A stretch of 64,000 nt of DNA from assembly GCA_024276655.1 (NCBI GenBank), contig JAJRWU010000141.1:1-64000 (forward strand). The letters run 5' to 3'. Made by a program: the position numbers and the translations under genes. The notes beneath the pieces are model-generated. The model ran no database searches and had not been told where the DNA came from. It saw only the letters and a list, made by a program, of their open reading frames with translations. Shown one piece after another: positions 27,125 to 36,098 of this stretch (its first letter is position 1; every line of letters starts with the position of its first letter). Origin of the DNA: Planctomycetota bacterium. Its GTDB lineage: Bacteria > Planctomycetota > Planctomycetia > Pirellulales > Pirellulaceae.

Positions 27125-28330
27125 GTGCGCCGCTTCGACACACAGTTCGGCCCTTCCTGCCCCGCGCCGCTCTTGGTGAGCGACTTTCCGCAAATCGTGG
27201 AAGAAGAAGAAAATAACTCCGCCGAAACGGCCACCGCTCTTCCTTCCATTCCGCTGGGCGTCAACGGACGTCTCACCGAAGCCGACGATATCGACTTTTA
27301 CGCCTTCACCGCGCAGCAAGGAAAAATCTACCATTTGGAAGTCGTCGCCCGACGTCGCGGTTCGCCGCTCGACAGCGTGTTGGAAGTTTACAACGAGCAA
27401 GGCAAGCTGTTGGTCGAGAACGACGATATCGCCAAACCGGCATCCAAGGACTCCCGCCTCTACTGGACCGCGCCCGCCGACGGAACCTTTTATCTCGCCG
27501 TTCGCGACCTTCACGGACGCAGCGGCGAGCGTTACCTTTATCATTTGCGAGTGGAGTTCGCCCAGCCCGATTTCGCCCTGTTTGGCGAATACTATTACGC
27601 CCTGCTGGCGCCGGGAACTTCAACCCTTTGGTTCGCAAACGTTGAACGTTACAACGGTTTCAAAGGGCCTATCACGATCGGCGTGGAGAACTTGCCGCCG
27701 GGCGTCACGGCCACACCCGTAACCATTCCCAGCGGCATGGTGCATTGCGGAATCATTCTCACCGCTGGGGACGACGCCAAAATCGACGCCTCGCTGGCGC
27801 GTGTCTTCGGCAAGGCGGCAATCAAAACCGACAATGGCAAGGAAACAGAAATCGTTCGCTGGGGACACGTCACCTGTGAGCAGCAATCGAGCGGCGGCGG
27901 TCAGGCGCGGTGGCCGATTGAAACGCAAATCGTGGGCGTGACCAAACCGCTCGACTTGGTAAAAGTCAGCGCGCAGCCAACGGAAGTAACACTGGCGCCC
28001 GGAGGCAAGGCGGAAATTGAAGTCACGATCCAGCGCGCCGAAGGTTTCAAAGACGCCGTGATTTTGGCGCTGTCGTTCGATTATTTCACCTCGAAGTTTG
28101 GCGAACAGCTGCCGCCGGGCGTGAAGATTTCCAGCAAGAGCAAAACCCGCCTCACCGGCAACACGCTTACTGGCAAACTCATTCTGGAGGCTGACAAAAA
28201 AAAGGCCCTACCGGTAAAGCGGCTGACGATTGCCGCCATGGCGCGGGTCTCGATCACATTCTCGATCACGACGAATTATGCCTCCAACCCCATTTGGCTC
28301 ACCGTCACCGACGGCGCTGCAAAGGAGTAG
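27125..28330 (+). CDS. PPC-domain exported protein, C-terminal part of a frameshifted gene
   Basis: The frame is open from about 27062; the GTG at 27125 is only the first start-like codon, not a genuine start. It contains a second PPC domain (NNSAETATALPSIPLGVNGR..DDIDFYAFTAQQGKIYHLEV) and a beta-rich C-terminal region (..LPPGVTATPVTIPSGMVHCG; APGGKAEIEVTIQRAEGFKD). Joined to the preceding ORF it gives the usual layout of planctomycete PPC proteins. Without its signal peptide this half could not be exported, so the gene is either inactive or carries a sequencing error. Its stop TAG lies inside a palindromic element. Confidence 0.65.
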   Translation: MRRFDTQFGPSCPAPLLVSDFPQIVEEEENNSAETATALPSIPLGVNGRLTEADDIDFYAFTAQQGKIYHLEVVARRRGSPLDSVLEVYNEQGKLLVENDDIAKPASKDSRLYWTAPADGTFYLAVRDLHGRSGERYLYHLRVEFAQPDFALFGEYYYALLAPGTSTLWFANVERYNGFKGPITIGVENLPPGVTATPVTIPSGMVHCGIILTAGDDAKIDASLARVFGKAAIKTDNGKETEIVRWGHVTCEQQSSGGGQARWPIETQIVGVTKPLDLVKVSAQPTEVTLAPGGKAEIEVTIQRAEGFKDAVILALSFDYFTSKFGEQLPPGVKISSKSKTRLTGNTLTGKLILEADKKKALPVKRLTIAAMARVSITFSITTNYASNPIWLTVTDGAAKE

Positions 28331-28394
28331 TCCTGAAATAAGTTCCCGGCTGTCGCTCAAAAAAGCCCGGCATTTTGGAAATGCCGGGCTTTTT
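28322..28394 (+). terminator. Palindromic element at the stop codon of the PPC gene
   Basis: AAGGAGTAGTCCTGAAATAA contains the gene's TAG and matches the outer arm of the element family. The hairpin AAAAAGCCCGGCATTT with complement and T-run is at 28359-28394. The next gene (minus strand) ends at 28400, so the hairpin can terminate from both sides. Confidence 0.7.
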
Positions 28395-28399
28395 GGCGC

Positions 28400-30280
28400 T
28401 TAGTCTTGATCGTACGGTTGGTACGACTTCTCCTCCACGATGTCGGCATGCAGCAGATCGTTGATTTGCCGCTTCAGCGCTGCGCGTTGGTCGTTGGTTT
28501 TGTAAACCGAACGGGCCAGTTCGATGAAGCGGGCGCCGAAATCTTGCCGCTGTTCGCAGAGGCGGATCGCGTCTTCGATATCCCACAATTGTTCGTTGAC
28601 GTTTTTTAGCTGCGTTTGCAAACGCTCCACTTCGGCGCTGGGTGGAATGGCTTCTCGCTGCGTGGCTTCCAACACGGTTTTTTCATGGTTCACGTTTCGA
28701 CGTTTCTGTTCATCGTCGATGCGTTCCGATTTGATTTGCAAGATCGTGATTTTGTCGATCAACTCTCCCGGCGCCATTGCCGCTTGAATGGACGCCGCTT
28801 GAATGGACGCCGCTTGAATGGACGCCGCTTGAATGGGGGCTGCTTGAGTTGCCAGGTTCGATTTTTGATCGTCTTGAAAACTTTCCACCCGGCGTGCTTG
28901 CAGAGCGTTGCCAACGCGCACGAACACGTCGGTCCAATCGCCGTGGCTGGTCTGCCGAAACAGCCGCACCGACGGATACCAAGGCGTATCGTCGCGACCC
29001 AGCAGCCAACGCCAGTCGGGCGCCAGCGGCAACACCAGCCAGGTTTCCACGCCCAAGGCGCCGGCCAGGTGCGCGATGGCCGTATCGGTGGTGAGCACTA
29101 AGTCGAGCGATTGCATGATGGCGGCGGTGTCCATGAAGGCGCCGGCGCGGGTGTCGACGTCGTCGCCCAATTGCCGCAACGGGAACGGCGGCGAGAGCGT
29201 CTCGACCTGCTCCACGCCGAATCCTTTTTGCAAACAGATTAACTCCACATGCGGGATTCGCGCCAAGCCGCGAAAGGCCTCCAGCGGCGCCGAGCGTTGT
29301 CGGTCGAGAGCATGGTCGGGGTTGCCTTGCCAGGAAACGCCCACGCGCAATTTTTTATGCTCGCCCAACGCCAGCCGCCACTTGGCCGTGAGCGCGGGGT
29401 CGGCCCGCAAATAAGACGTTTCGGCCGGTATGGAATCGAGCCTGGTTTGGAACACGCCGGGTAAACTGAGCAGCGGGCAGTAGGCGTCGAACGGCAGGGT
29501 GAGGTCGTCTTGGGCGAGCAGTTGGTCGACGTCCAAAAAACTCGCCAAGAGCGGCAGCAGCGGCTTTTGCACGGCCGCCACGACGCGCGCCCCTTTCACC
29601 AACGACGCATAGCGAATGAACTGAATCGTATCGCCCAACCCCTGTTCGGCCCACAGCAGCAGCGTTTTTCCAGCAAGGTCTTCACCATTCCAACGCGGCG
29701 CTTCGATCTGCGGAAGTTGAAGCGCGTCGGAATGCAGGCGCCATTCGTAGGCCGGCCAGCCGTTTTCAAAATCGCCCTGGAGCAACATCACGATGGCGCG
29801 ATTTTTATGGGCGTCGGCGAATTTGGGATCGAGCCGCAAGGCTTCTTCGTTGCTGGCTTGGGCGTCGTCGAAGCGGCCTTGTTGCACGAACGCCGCGCCC
29901 CGATTACTCAACGCCGAGGCATATTGAGGATTCAACCGCAGCGCGTCGTCGAACCGCTCAACAGCCTCCGCCAAACGGCCCTGCGCAACGAGCGCCGCTC
30001 CCAAATTATTGTAGGGCGAGGCGTAATCGGGTTGGAGCGTTATGGCCCGCAGGCAACTCGCCTCCGCTTCGCCATGCCGCCCCAAGGCGTTGAGCGTGTT
30101 TCCCAGGTTGCTCAACGCGATCGGGAATTTCGGCTGGTGCGCAAGTGCGTTTTGATACGCGGCAATCGCTTCGGCGAACTGCTTTCGATCATGCAAGGCA
30201 ATACCCAAATAGCACCAGGCATTGGCATTTTGAGGATGAAGCTGCAACACCTGCCGATACATCTGCTCCGCCGCCGCCAC
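28400..30280 (-). CDS. TPR protein with glycosyltransferase domain and C-terminal DUF6165
   Basis: About 626 residues. Residues 1-150 are TPR repeats (AEQMYRQVLQLHPQNANAWC; SNLGNTLNALGRHGEAEASC). A GT-B-like domain of the O-GlcNAc-transferase/heptosyltransferase kind follows (LLLWAEQGLGDTIQFIRYAS; LRVGVSWQGNPDH; LVLTTDTAIAHLAGALGVET). A low-complexity (IQAAS) linker of 15-bp repeats leads to a DUF6165 domain (APGELIDKITILQIKSERI). TPR-GT proteins usually glycosylate proteins or glycans. The GTG at 30280 is a poor start: the TPR frame continues upstream past an in-frame TAG at 30314-30316 to an ATG at 30337 (MDAINQH, stop, AQAWRTHQQGG). Confidence 0.8.
   Translation of the reverse strand: MAAAEQMYRQVLQLHPQNANAWCYLGIALHDRKQFAEAIAAYQNALAHQPKFPIALSNLGNTLNALGRHGEAEASCLRAITLQPDYASPYNNLGAALVAQGRLAEAVERFDDALRLNPQYASALSNRGAAFVQQGRFDDAQASNEEALRLDPKFADAHKNRAIVMLLQGDFENGWPAYEWRLHSDALQLPQIEAPRWNGEDLAGKTLLLWAEQGLGDTIQFIRYASLVKGARVVAAVQKPLLPLLASFLDVDQLLAQDDLTLPFDAYCPLLSLPGVFQTRLDSIPAETSYLRADPALTAKWRLALGEHKKLRVGVSWQGNPDHALDRQRSAPLEAFRGLARIPHVELICLQKGFGVEQVETLSPPFPLRQLGDDVDTRAGAFMDTAAIMQSLDLVLTTDTAIAHLAGALGVETWLVLPLAPDWRWLLGRDDTPWYPSVRLFRQTSHGDWTDVFVRVGNALQARRVESFQDDQKSNLATQAAPIQAASIQAASIQAASIQAAMAPGELIDKITILQIKSERIDDEQKRRNVNHEKTVLEATQREAIPPSAEVERLQTQLKNVNEQLWDIEDAIRLCEQRQDFGARFIELARSVYKTNDQRAALKRQINDLLHADIVEEKSYQPYDQD
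28779..28845. repeat. 15-bp tandem repeat encoding IQAAS
   Basis: GAATGGACGCCGCTT occurs three times in exact tandem with a diverged fourth copy (GAATGGGGGCTGCTT). It forms the linker between the glycosyltransferase and DUF6165 domains and may vary in length by slippage without breaking frame. Confidence 0.8.
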
Positions 30281-30659
30281 GCCGCCCTGTTGGTGCGTTC
30301 GCCAAGCCTGGGCCTAATGTTGATTGATCGCATCCATGACTTTTTTAATGGCCGAATCGAGTTCGATTCACTTGAACGACGCGTATTGATGAGAGCGAGG
30401 CGGAATGGTTGCGCAAAAGCCGTGCGGGCGAACCATGAACCGACGGCAAGTCCGGCAACGGTGGCTTGGGCGGTTCGACAAAATACCTGATTCCATGTGC
30501 GATGAGGTTGGTCGCCTTCGGCTGTTGTCGCTTTCGTCATGCATTTGTGGAGCCAGTTCGGATATAAGCAAAGATTGAGGCGACGAACGATCGAGCTAAC
30601 CGAGCGGCATTATGGAGTAAAACGTGAACAACCAATCGATGTTGCCGAAGGAGACAATG

Positions 30660-30860
30660 TCAATCCACCGAGCGATTGCCGCTCGCGTTCGCCGCTTTGT
30701 TCGCCGACGTTCCGCGCCACGTTGGACGGCCCGACGCAGCCTGTCGCTGCCGCGCATCCTCAAGGATGGCCTTGATATCGCCGCCAAACTTTTCAGCCAG
30801 TCGCTCCCGTGTTCGATGAATATCATCGATTGTCGTATCGATGTCAGCTTTTTGGATCAT
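30660..30860 (-). CDS. Small antitoxin-like protein partnered with the PIN toxin
   Basis: 66 residues. Residues 1-43 (ADIDTTIDDIHRTRERLAEK..DIKAILEDARQRQAASGR) resemble the short helical proteins encoded beside PIN-domain toxins in cyanobacteria and planctomycetes, typified by a R..R..IA.E...D...I..DAR.RQ..SGR pattern. Its start overlaps the last 17 bases of the PIN gene, so the two are translationally coupled, with the putative antitoxin second. The tail after SGR looks foreign: its DNA resembles a stretch at 31366-31395, so the C-terminus may be altered. Confidence 0.6.
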   Translation of the reverse strand: MIQKADIDTTIDDIHRTRERLAEKFGGDIKAILEDARQRQAASGRPTWRGTSANKAANASGNRSVD

Positions 30861-31326
30861 CTTCGACCATCTCCTCGGGCGTGCAAATGATTGGTATTGG
30901 AACCGATAGATCGTTCAAAACCGCATGGATTCTCGGGAGAATCTTCGCATTCGCAATGTGTCGGCAATTCCAGGTCAACAAATAGTTTATCCGGTGGTGA
31001 GCCGTGATCGCGATGTGAAGCGCATCAATAACCGCTTTTTGCGGAAGAATTGCACGGGATATGATCTCATTGGCGATGATTTCGATGTCAGGATCGGCAG
31101 GCAGCAACGGTATGCCGTCGAGCGACTCAAGACGTTCGTCGGCAAGGTCGGGGTCGCCGTCCGAGGCTTCATCGATCACGTATTGGGACGTCACAAGTTC
31201 GTAGTTGGCTCGTTCGTGATTCCACCACTGATGAGTAAGAACTTGACGAGCAACCGTAATAACCTGCGTGCTTGGTTGCTGCCGAAGATAGCTCACGATA
31301 GATGTTTCAATGTAGATCGTCGGCAT
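30844..31326 (-). CDS. PIN-domain protein, VapC-like toxin
   Basis: 160 residues with the acidic layout of PIN ribonucleases: IYIETSIVSYL at the N-terminus (E in place of the usual first Asp), VIDEASDGDP in the middle, and KAVIDALHIAITAHHRINYL then LTWNCRHIANAK toward the C-terminus, the family's D.LHIA...... ..LLTWN.RHI.N form. This subfamily is common as a toxin beside small antitoxins. The glutamate at the first metal ligand is normal for it. Expected to cleave RNA in the cytoplasm when unpaired. Confidence 0.75.
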   Translation of the reverse strand: MPTIYIETSIVSYLRQQPSTQVITVARQVLTHQWWNHERANYELVTSQYVIDEASDGDPDLADERLESLDGIPLLPADPDIEIIANEIISRAILPQKAVIDALHIAITAHHRINYLLTWNCRHIANAKILPRIHAVLNDLSVPIPIICTPEEMVEDDPKS

Positions 31327-31456
31327 GAGTTTTCTTCAGTCGGAGAACGTTCGAGACAACGCGTGTTCCCGCTCGCGTTCATCGCTTTGTTCGTTGCGGA
31401 ATCAATTTCACCACGAGGGACGGCGGGGTGGCGCTGTTGAATGGGTTTGTGCGCTA

Positions 31457-31593
31457 CTGGCTCCGCCAGTGTTTTTCAGTTTCGGTCTGGGATACTCGTA
31501 TCGGATAGTTCAGGGCGCCAAATCAAATTTGATTATCGTGACTAGGAAGTCATGGAACCCGTGCAGCCAAAGGCACTGGCAGAGCCAGTGGCA
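31457..31593. repeat. Two palindromes, ACTGGCTCCGCCAGT and CACTGGCAGAGCCAGTG
   Basis: The copies at about 31458-31472 and 31570-31588 share the ACTGGC...GCCAGT core. The second forms the 3' end of the HNH-like gene (its tail GVPLALPVPLAARVP derives from it), so that C-terminus may be repeat-derived. Confidence 0.5.
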
Positions 31594-32035
31594 CACCAGA
31601 AACACCCCCGAGAGCGCCACCCCGCCGCCGAGCGAAGTGTTCGAGGTCGGGAATCGGAATAGGCGTATCAGATCCACGAAAGCGATCCGCCAAGGTGCAG
31701 ATCATTGTTTTGAATTCAGTATCATTAAGATCGGTTTTCATGTCATTGATAACAGCAGCGCATGCGGCAATGTCGTCTTCATCGTTGGGGGTTAGGTGTT
31801 CCCACGTAAAGTACAATGGGCCTCCATGTATCGTAGTGTTGAGCGGCCATCCAGTGTAGTGACATCGGAAGCAAGAGCCATCCCACGCATCCTTAAGTGC
31901 GGCACGTCGGGCAGCCTTGTTAGTATTTGCATTGGGTCGTGTGTCAATACGGTCAAGCAGTTTCTTACACGGTTTACAGCAGTACGCTTGCGCGTGACAT
32001 GGCGAGCCGCACGCTTCGCATTCGTTGGCAGTCAT
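31550..32035 (-). CDS. HNH-like zinc-finger protein
   Basis: 161 residues from the ATG at 32035. The N-terminus is a Cys-rich knuckle (CEACGSPCHAQAYCCKPCKK). The middle has CFRCHYTGWPLN, and YFTWEHLTPNDEDDI carries the histidine expected of an HNH nuclease core with Asn/Asp downstream. It may be a small endonuclease or a DNA/RNA-binding zinc protein. The last 25 residues are low complexity (GGALGGVSGVPLALPVPLA) and coincide with a dispersed palindrome. No clear partner; the neighbours are a toxin pair and an amidohydrolase. Confidence 0.5.
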   Translation of the reverse strand: MTANECEACGSPCHAQAYCCKPCKKLLDRIDTRPNANTNKAARRAALKDAWDGSCFRCHYTGWPLNTTIHGGPLYFTWEHLTPNDEDDIAACAAVINDMKTDLNDTEFKTMICTLADRFRGSDTPIPIPDLEHFARRRGGALGGVSGVPLALPVPLAARVP

Positions 32036-32215
32036 GATTCTACGCCTGAGGGGGATAAATACTGTTTCTCTCAATCGAATGAATTGAGAGTAGCAGATGT
32101 CGATGGTATGTCAAAATTTTGCCGCGATGTGGGTTGCGGCGAATTTCAGCATGTGAATTGGCCGATCCATTCTTGTGCGACACGCTGCGGGATGAAGCTT
32201 TTAGGCGAGCGATTC

Positions 32216-33433
32216 TTATTGGTTATCCAGCAAACCTTGCGCGGCCAGTTTTTTGCGCACGCCGGGAATAATTTCCATGGCGTTTTGGAAGTAGATTTTT
32301 TTGAGCACGTCGTCGGGAAGGCCGACGCCGTAAATGTTCCAAAACCCTTGCGGCGGGAACGGCTTTTCCGAGTAGGGGAAGTTTTCATCGAAGGTTTCCA
32401 GAAAACGCCAATACAATCCGACGCGCGTTTCCGGCCAGGGGCCGTCGGTGCCGAACAACACGCGGTCGGCATATTTGATCAGAAACTTTCTCGCCGTAAA
32501 TGGCTGCCGGCCCAGTTCGCCGATGCGCGAAGCGAATTCCACATACAAGTTAGGATATTGCTCCAGCCATTTCCCCACGACTTGCAAATCTTCAGGATTG
32601 TTAGCCATGTGAGCGCCGATGAACACCGTTTCAGGATGCCTCGCAATCACCCGATTTCTGGCCGCCAGCAACGCTTCTCTCTGCGGCCATTGCGGGCCGA
32701 AAAAACTCCATTCAGGATGCCGATGCAACTCCTCCCAGCGTTCGTTGGTTTCATCGATGGGAAGAAAAAAAGCCACGGGGTCGGCGGTGTGAATGATCAC
32801 GGGCAGGCCCAGTTCGCCGCAAACTTGCCAGATCGGGTCCCACCGCGGGCCGTCGATTTTGAGCAGCGAGCCATCGCTATTTCGATAACCCAGCCCAAAC
32901 TGCTTGAAAAGTTTTAGTCCGCTGACGCCCGCCCGCTTGGCTTCGCGCAGGGCTTTGACCATGCGTCTGGCGAAATCGGGCCGTTGGCAATCCCAGGTGG
33001 CGGGGTCTTTTGGGTCGCCGGCGCCGCGCCAATCGAGGTTCGCGTAAATAACGAACCGGTGGGAGTGTTTCGTCCAGAGGTATTTTTTATGCTCTTCGAG
33101 GTTGTCGCCCAACTGTCCGTCGAGACTCACGCAAATGGCGATATTGTGCCGATCCATCACGTCGAGAAAGCGCGTTAGCTCCTTGTTCGAGTGATGCAGC
33201 CGATGCCGAAAATGGGTGTGGACATCGACCACCGGAAATTTCGCCCGTCCAGGCGCGTTCGATTTCGTTCGCAGTTGGGGGATCGGGCGGAAGAGCGGCA
33301 GTTCCAGCGTGCGGCCATCGCGGCCATCGAGAGGCGGCGCGGGCGTTTTCTCTTGGGCGAACGACGGTGTTGTGGCAAACGGCGCGGCCAAGGTCAGCGC
33401 GACCGCAATGAGCAGGAAGAGTGTGTGTCGCAT
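32216..33433 (-). CDS. Exported metal-dependent hydrolase, amidohydrolase family 2
   Basis: 405 residues from the ATG at 33433, with a signal peptide (MRHTLFLLIAVALTLAAPFA). Metal-site landmarks of amidohydrolase family 2 TIM barrels are present: VVDVHTHFRH (first HxH), KLFKQFGLGY, LPVIIHTADP, VFIGAHMANNP and RVLFGTDGPWP (the final Asp). Family members include decarboxylases and lactonases; the substrate here is unknown. Its ends are flanked by single copies of TTAGGCGAGCG (32201 and 33491), the terminal motif of the element at 5955. Confidence 0.8.
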   Translation of the reverse strand: MRHTLFLLIAVALTLAAPFATTPSFAQEKTPAPPLDGRDGRTLELPLFRPIPQLRTKSNAPGRAKFPVVDVHTHFRHRLHHSNKELTRFLDVMDRHNIAICVSLDGQLGDNLEEHKKYLWTKHSHRFVIYANLDWRGAGDPKDPATWDCQRPDFARRMVKALREAKRAGVSGLKLFKQFGLGYRNSDGSLLKIDGPRWDPIWQVCGELGLPVIIHTADPVAFFLPIDETNERWEELHRHPEWSFFGPQWPQREALLAARNRVIARHPETVFIGAHMANNPEDLQVVGKWLEQYPNLYVEFASRIGELGRQPFTARKFLIKYADRVLFGTDGPWPETRVGLYWRFLETFDENFPYSEKPFPPQGFWNIYGVGLPDDVLKKIYFQNAMEIIPGVRKKLAAQGLLDNQ

Positions 33434-33560
33434 TGTTTTCCAGAGGAATATCATGGGTGGTCATTTTCTAGAAGGATGGGTATTGCGTTGTTAGGCGAGC
33501 GGCGGATGGGCGTGACCGGCATCCCGCCAGTTTGTTGAAAAGGCTTGAAGCTTTCATTTG

Positions 33561-33633
33561 TCAATAGTTATTTGTGAATTGTCATTTGCCATCGGAGGGA
33601 GTGATCGAATGACAAATGACAAATAACTATTGA
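33561..33633. repeat. Imperfect long inverted repeat
   Basis: TCAATAGTTATTTGT (33561-33575) is exactly inverted at 33619-33633, and GTCATTTG pairs with CAAATGAC inside. AT-rich, unlike its surroundings, and without genes: the gap 33434-33855 holds nothing else I can support. Confidence 0.6.
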
Positions 33634-33855
33634 TCATTTTCTGAGCAAACCGCTTCTATTTCCTTGGCGGGTTGCTGGTTACCCACCAACAGATTGCAAA
33701 GATTGAATTCGTCGGCCGCTCTGATACTATAACCCGTATCGCGATGCAGCGCGCCAGAGGGGCGTTCCCGCCGAGGGCGTTGTGCGATCGACGCCGCCAG
33801 TTTGTTCTCCCTACCTTTGGCGGCGGTAGGATTCACCGTCATCTTATGATCGCCC

Positions 33856-34980
33856 ATGTCATCCGACCACACGCAAGCACAATCTGAGGAAGAACTCCGC
33901 CGCGCCCAGCAGATGAGCGCGCGTCATTCGGCGCCGCCTACCGAAGCCCCCGGCTATAGCGTGCAACAACAACTCGGCGCGGGCGCTTTTGGCGAAGTGT
34001 GGCTGGGCTTTGAAAAAAAGACCGGCCGCCGAGTCGCGATCAAGTTCTACGCACACGAGCAAAGCGTGAATTGGTCGAACATTTCTCGGGAAGTCGAAAA
34101 ACTGGTGTTTCTTTCGGCGGATCGATATGTGGTGCAATTGCTCGACGTCGGTTGGGACGCCACCCCTCCGTATTATGTGATGGAATACCTCGAACACGGT
34201 TCGCTCGACGAACTCATCACGCGGCAAGGTTCGCTGCCGGTGGCCGAAGCGGCCGACATATTTCGAGAAGTCGCGATCGGCCTCACCCGCGCACACGGCA
34301 AGGCCGTGCTGCACTGCGACCTCAAACCCGGCAACATTTTATTAGACCAAGACCACCAACCTCGTTTGGCTGATTTTGGCCAGGCCCGAATGTCGAACGA
34401 ACAAAAGCCCGCCTTGGGCACGCTGTTTTACATGGCGCCCGAGCAGGCTGATTTGCAAGCCCTGCCCGACGCCCGCTGGGATGTCTACGCGCTCGGCGCT
34501 GTGATGCACGCCATGCTCACCGGCGAACCTCCGTATCGGGATTCCGATTCGATTGCCGAAATCGCCTCCTCCGGCGCGCTCTCCCAACGTCTGGAAAAAT
34601 ACCGGCAGGTCATCAACACCCAACCTCCGCTCGACCTCCGCCGGCGATGCCGGGGCCTGGACCGCCCCCTCGCCGAGATCATCGAACGCTGCTTGGCTGT
34701 GAACCCCAACGAACGATTCGCCGGTCCGCAACAGGTGCTTGAAGCCTTGGCGGAGCGGGCCGAAGCGCGGTCGAGTCGTCCGCTAATGGTGTCCCTTTTT
34801 GTGGCGCCGTTGTTGTTGTTTTTGGTGATGGCTTTTTTCGGTTGGCGCGGTTTCCAGGAGGCCATCCGCCAGACCGATAGGGGTCTGACCAAGCAAGCAC
34901 AGGAGTCGAACGACTGGGCGGCGCAGTTCGCCGCGGGGCTCGTCTCGCATGAAATTGAACGGTACTTCGTCGCCGTGTAG
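33856..34980 (+). CDS. Transmembrane Ser/Thr protein kinase (cytoplasmic part), cut by an in-frame TAG
   Basis: A Hanks-type kinase: glycine loop LGAGAFGEVW at 40-49, VAIKF with K63, HCDLKPGN catalytic loop at 153-160 (Cys replaces the usual Arg before Asp155), ADFG at 172-175, APEQ, and the F-helix Asp in WDVYALG. A membrane segment follows at about 315-336 (VSLFVAPLLLFLVMAFFGW). The frame then meets TAG at 34978-34980, but the identical frame continues for 366 codons as a sensor domain. The natural product was therefore a receptor kinase of about 741 residues. As read here, the protein ends shortly after its membrane helix. Confidence 0.85.
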   Translation: MSSDHTQAQSEEELRRAQQMSARHSAPPTEAPGYSVQQQLGAGAFGEVWLGFEKKTGRRVAIKFYAHEQSVNWSNISREVEKLVFLSADRYVVQLLDVGWDATPPYYVMEYLEHGSLDELITRQGSLPVAEAADIFREVAIGLTRAHGKAVLHCDLKPGNILLDQDHQPRLADFGQARMSNEQKPALGTLFYMAPEQADLQALPDARWDVYALGAVMHAMLTGEPPYRDSDSIAEIASSGALSQRLEKYRQVINTQPPLDLRRRCRGLDRPLAEIIERCLAVNPNERFAGPQQVLEALAERAEARSSRPLMVSLFVAPLLLFLVMAFFGWRGFQEAIRQTDRGLTKQAQESNDWAAQFAAGLVSHEIERYFVAV

Positions 34981-36081
34981 CAAGTGGCCGCCGCTCCTGG
35001 TTTTCGCGCCCTTGTGGCGGAAGTGGAGGAAGCCGCCGGGCGAACGCCGGAGTTTCAATTGCTGGACGATCCTCACAACAACAACCTCCAGGACGACGTG
35101 CGAAAAGAGTTCGCCGCCCTTCCGCAGCGCCTGGAATTGCAAGCGCGCGTGGAAGCGTTGATGCGTTCGGCCGATTTGCCCCGCGCGGCGAGTTGGTTTG
35201 TCTGCAATACGCAGGGCACGCACTTGGCGGCCGCTTTCGACACGCAACCTTCGCGCACGCCGATCGGCCGCAACTTTTCCTACCGTACGTATTTCCACGG
35301 CGGCCGCCAAGATGTTAGCCTCGACGCCAGCCAGCAGGCGCCGCGCCAACACATTCGCCAGACGCACCTTTCAGCCGCTTTCCCCAGCACCGCGACCGAC
35401 GCCTGGAAAGTCGCGGTGTCGACGCCGATCATAAAAGACGGGCAGTTTGTGGGTATTCTGGCTTTGACCGTCGAGCTAGGCGACTTCATGAAATTCGAAG
35501 GCGGCTCGACACAATTCGCCGTCCTGGTTGATAACCGCCCCGGCGCCCAACACGGCGTCATTTTGCAACACCCGCTGTTCAACGAAGTGCTGAAGAAACA
35601 GGAAAAACTCCCCGCGCGTTTCTCGAAATACCGCGTCGACCTAGACGACCTTGTCGCGCGCCATTCACTGCTGTATCGCGACCCGCTAGGTGACGATGAA
35701 GCCGGCGCCGCCTACGCCAAGGATTGGATCGTGGCCCAGGCGCCGGTTTTTCAATCGCATGATCACGCGGTCTCGGACGGGCGAAATTCAGACGGGCGAC
35801 ATGAATCAGGGAAACACCAGCACGTTGATTCGGGGCTGGTGGTGTTGGTGCAGGAAGATTACGAAGCCGCGATCGCGCCGGTGCATCGACTCAGCGAGAG
35901 GCTGATCCGCGAAGGCGTTTCGGCGTTGCTAGTATTTTTGGCGGTGGTTGTCGCGTTGTGGTATTTTGTGCAACGGATGTTTATCGGCTCGCGCTCGGCG
36001 ACGAAACGAGCCGCCCTGGGGCCCCACGCCACCACCTCGTTGCACAAACAAGAAACGCTTGAGACGCCGCCAAACGACTGA
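34981..36081 (+). CDS. Cache-type sensor part of the same receptor kinase
   Basis: In frame with the kinase, straight after its TAG (first start-like codon GTG at 34984). It contains a double-Cache-like extracytoplasmic ligand domain: ASWFVCNTQGTHLAAAFD, then RTPIGRNFSYRTYFHGGR, then VAVSTPIIKDGQFVGILALT. A second membrane helix near the C-terminus follows (LLVFLAVVVALWYFVQR) and a short cytoplasmic tail. There is no ribosome site of its own, so it would be made only by readthrough or if the TAG is a sequence error. The 17-base gap to the FHA-cyclase suggests one signalling operon. Confidence 0.65.
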   Translation, partial: QVAAAPGFRALVAEVEEAAGRTPEFQLLDDPHNNNLQDDVRKEFAALPQRLELQARVEALMRSADLPRAASWFVCNTQGTHLAAAFDTQPSRTPIGRNFSYRTYFHGGRQDVSLDASQQAPRQHIRQTHLSAAFPSTATDAWKVAVSTPIIKDGQFVGILALTVELGDFMKFEGGSTQFAVLVDNRPGAQHGVILQHPLFNEVLKKQEKLPARFSKYRVDLDDLVARHSLLYRDPLGDDEAGAAYAKDWIVAQAPVFQSHDHAVSDGRNSDGRHESGKHQHVDSGLVVLVQEDYEAAIAPVHRLSERLIREGVSALLVFLAVVVALWYFVQRMFIGSRSATKRAALGPHATTSLHKQETLETPPND

Positions 36082-36098
36082 AGAGAGCAGAAACAGTC

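Noticed and set aside
33627-33872. 81-codon minus-strand ORF ahead of the receptor kinase
   Set aside because: Starts inside the kinase gene, no ribosome site and no recognisable pattern.
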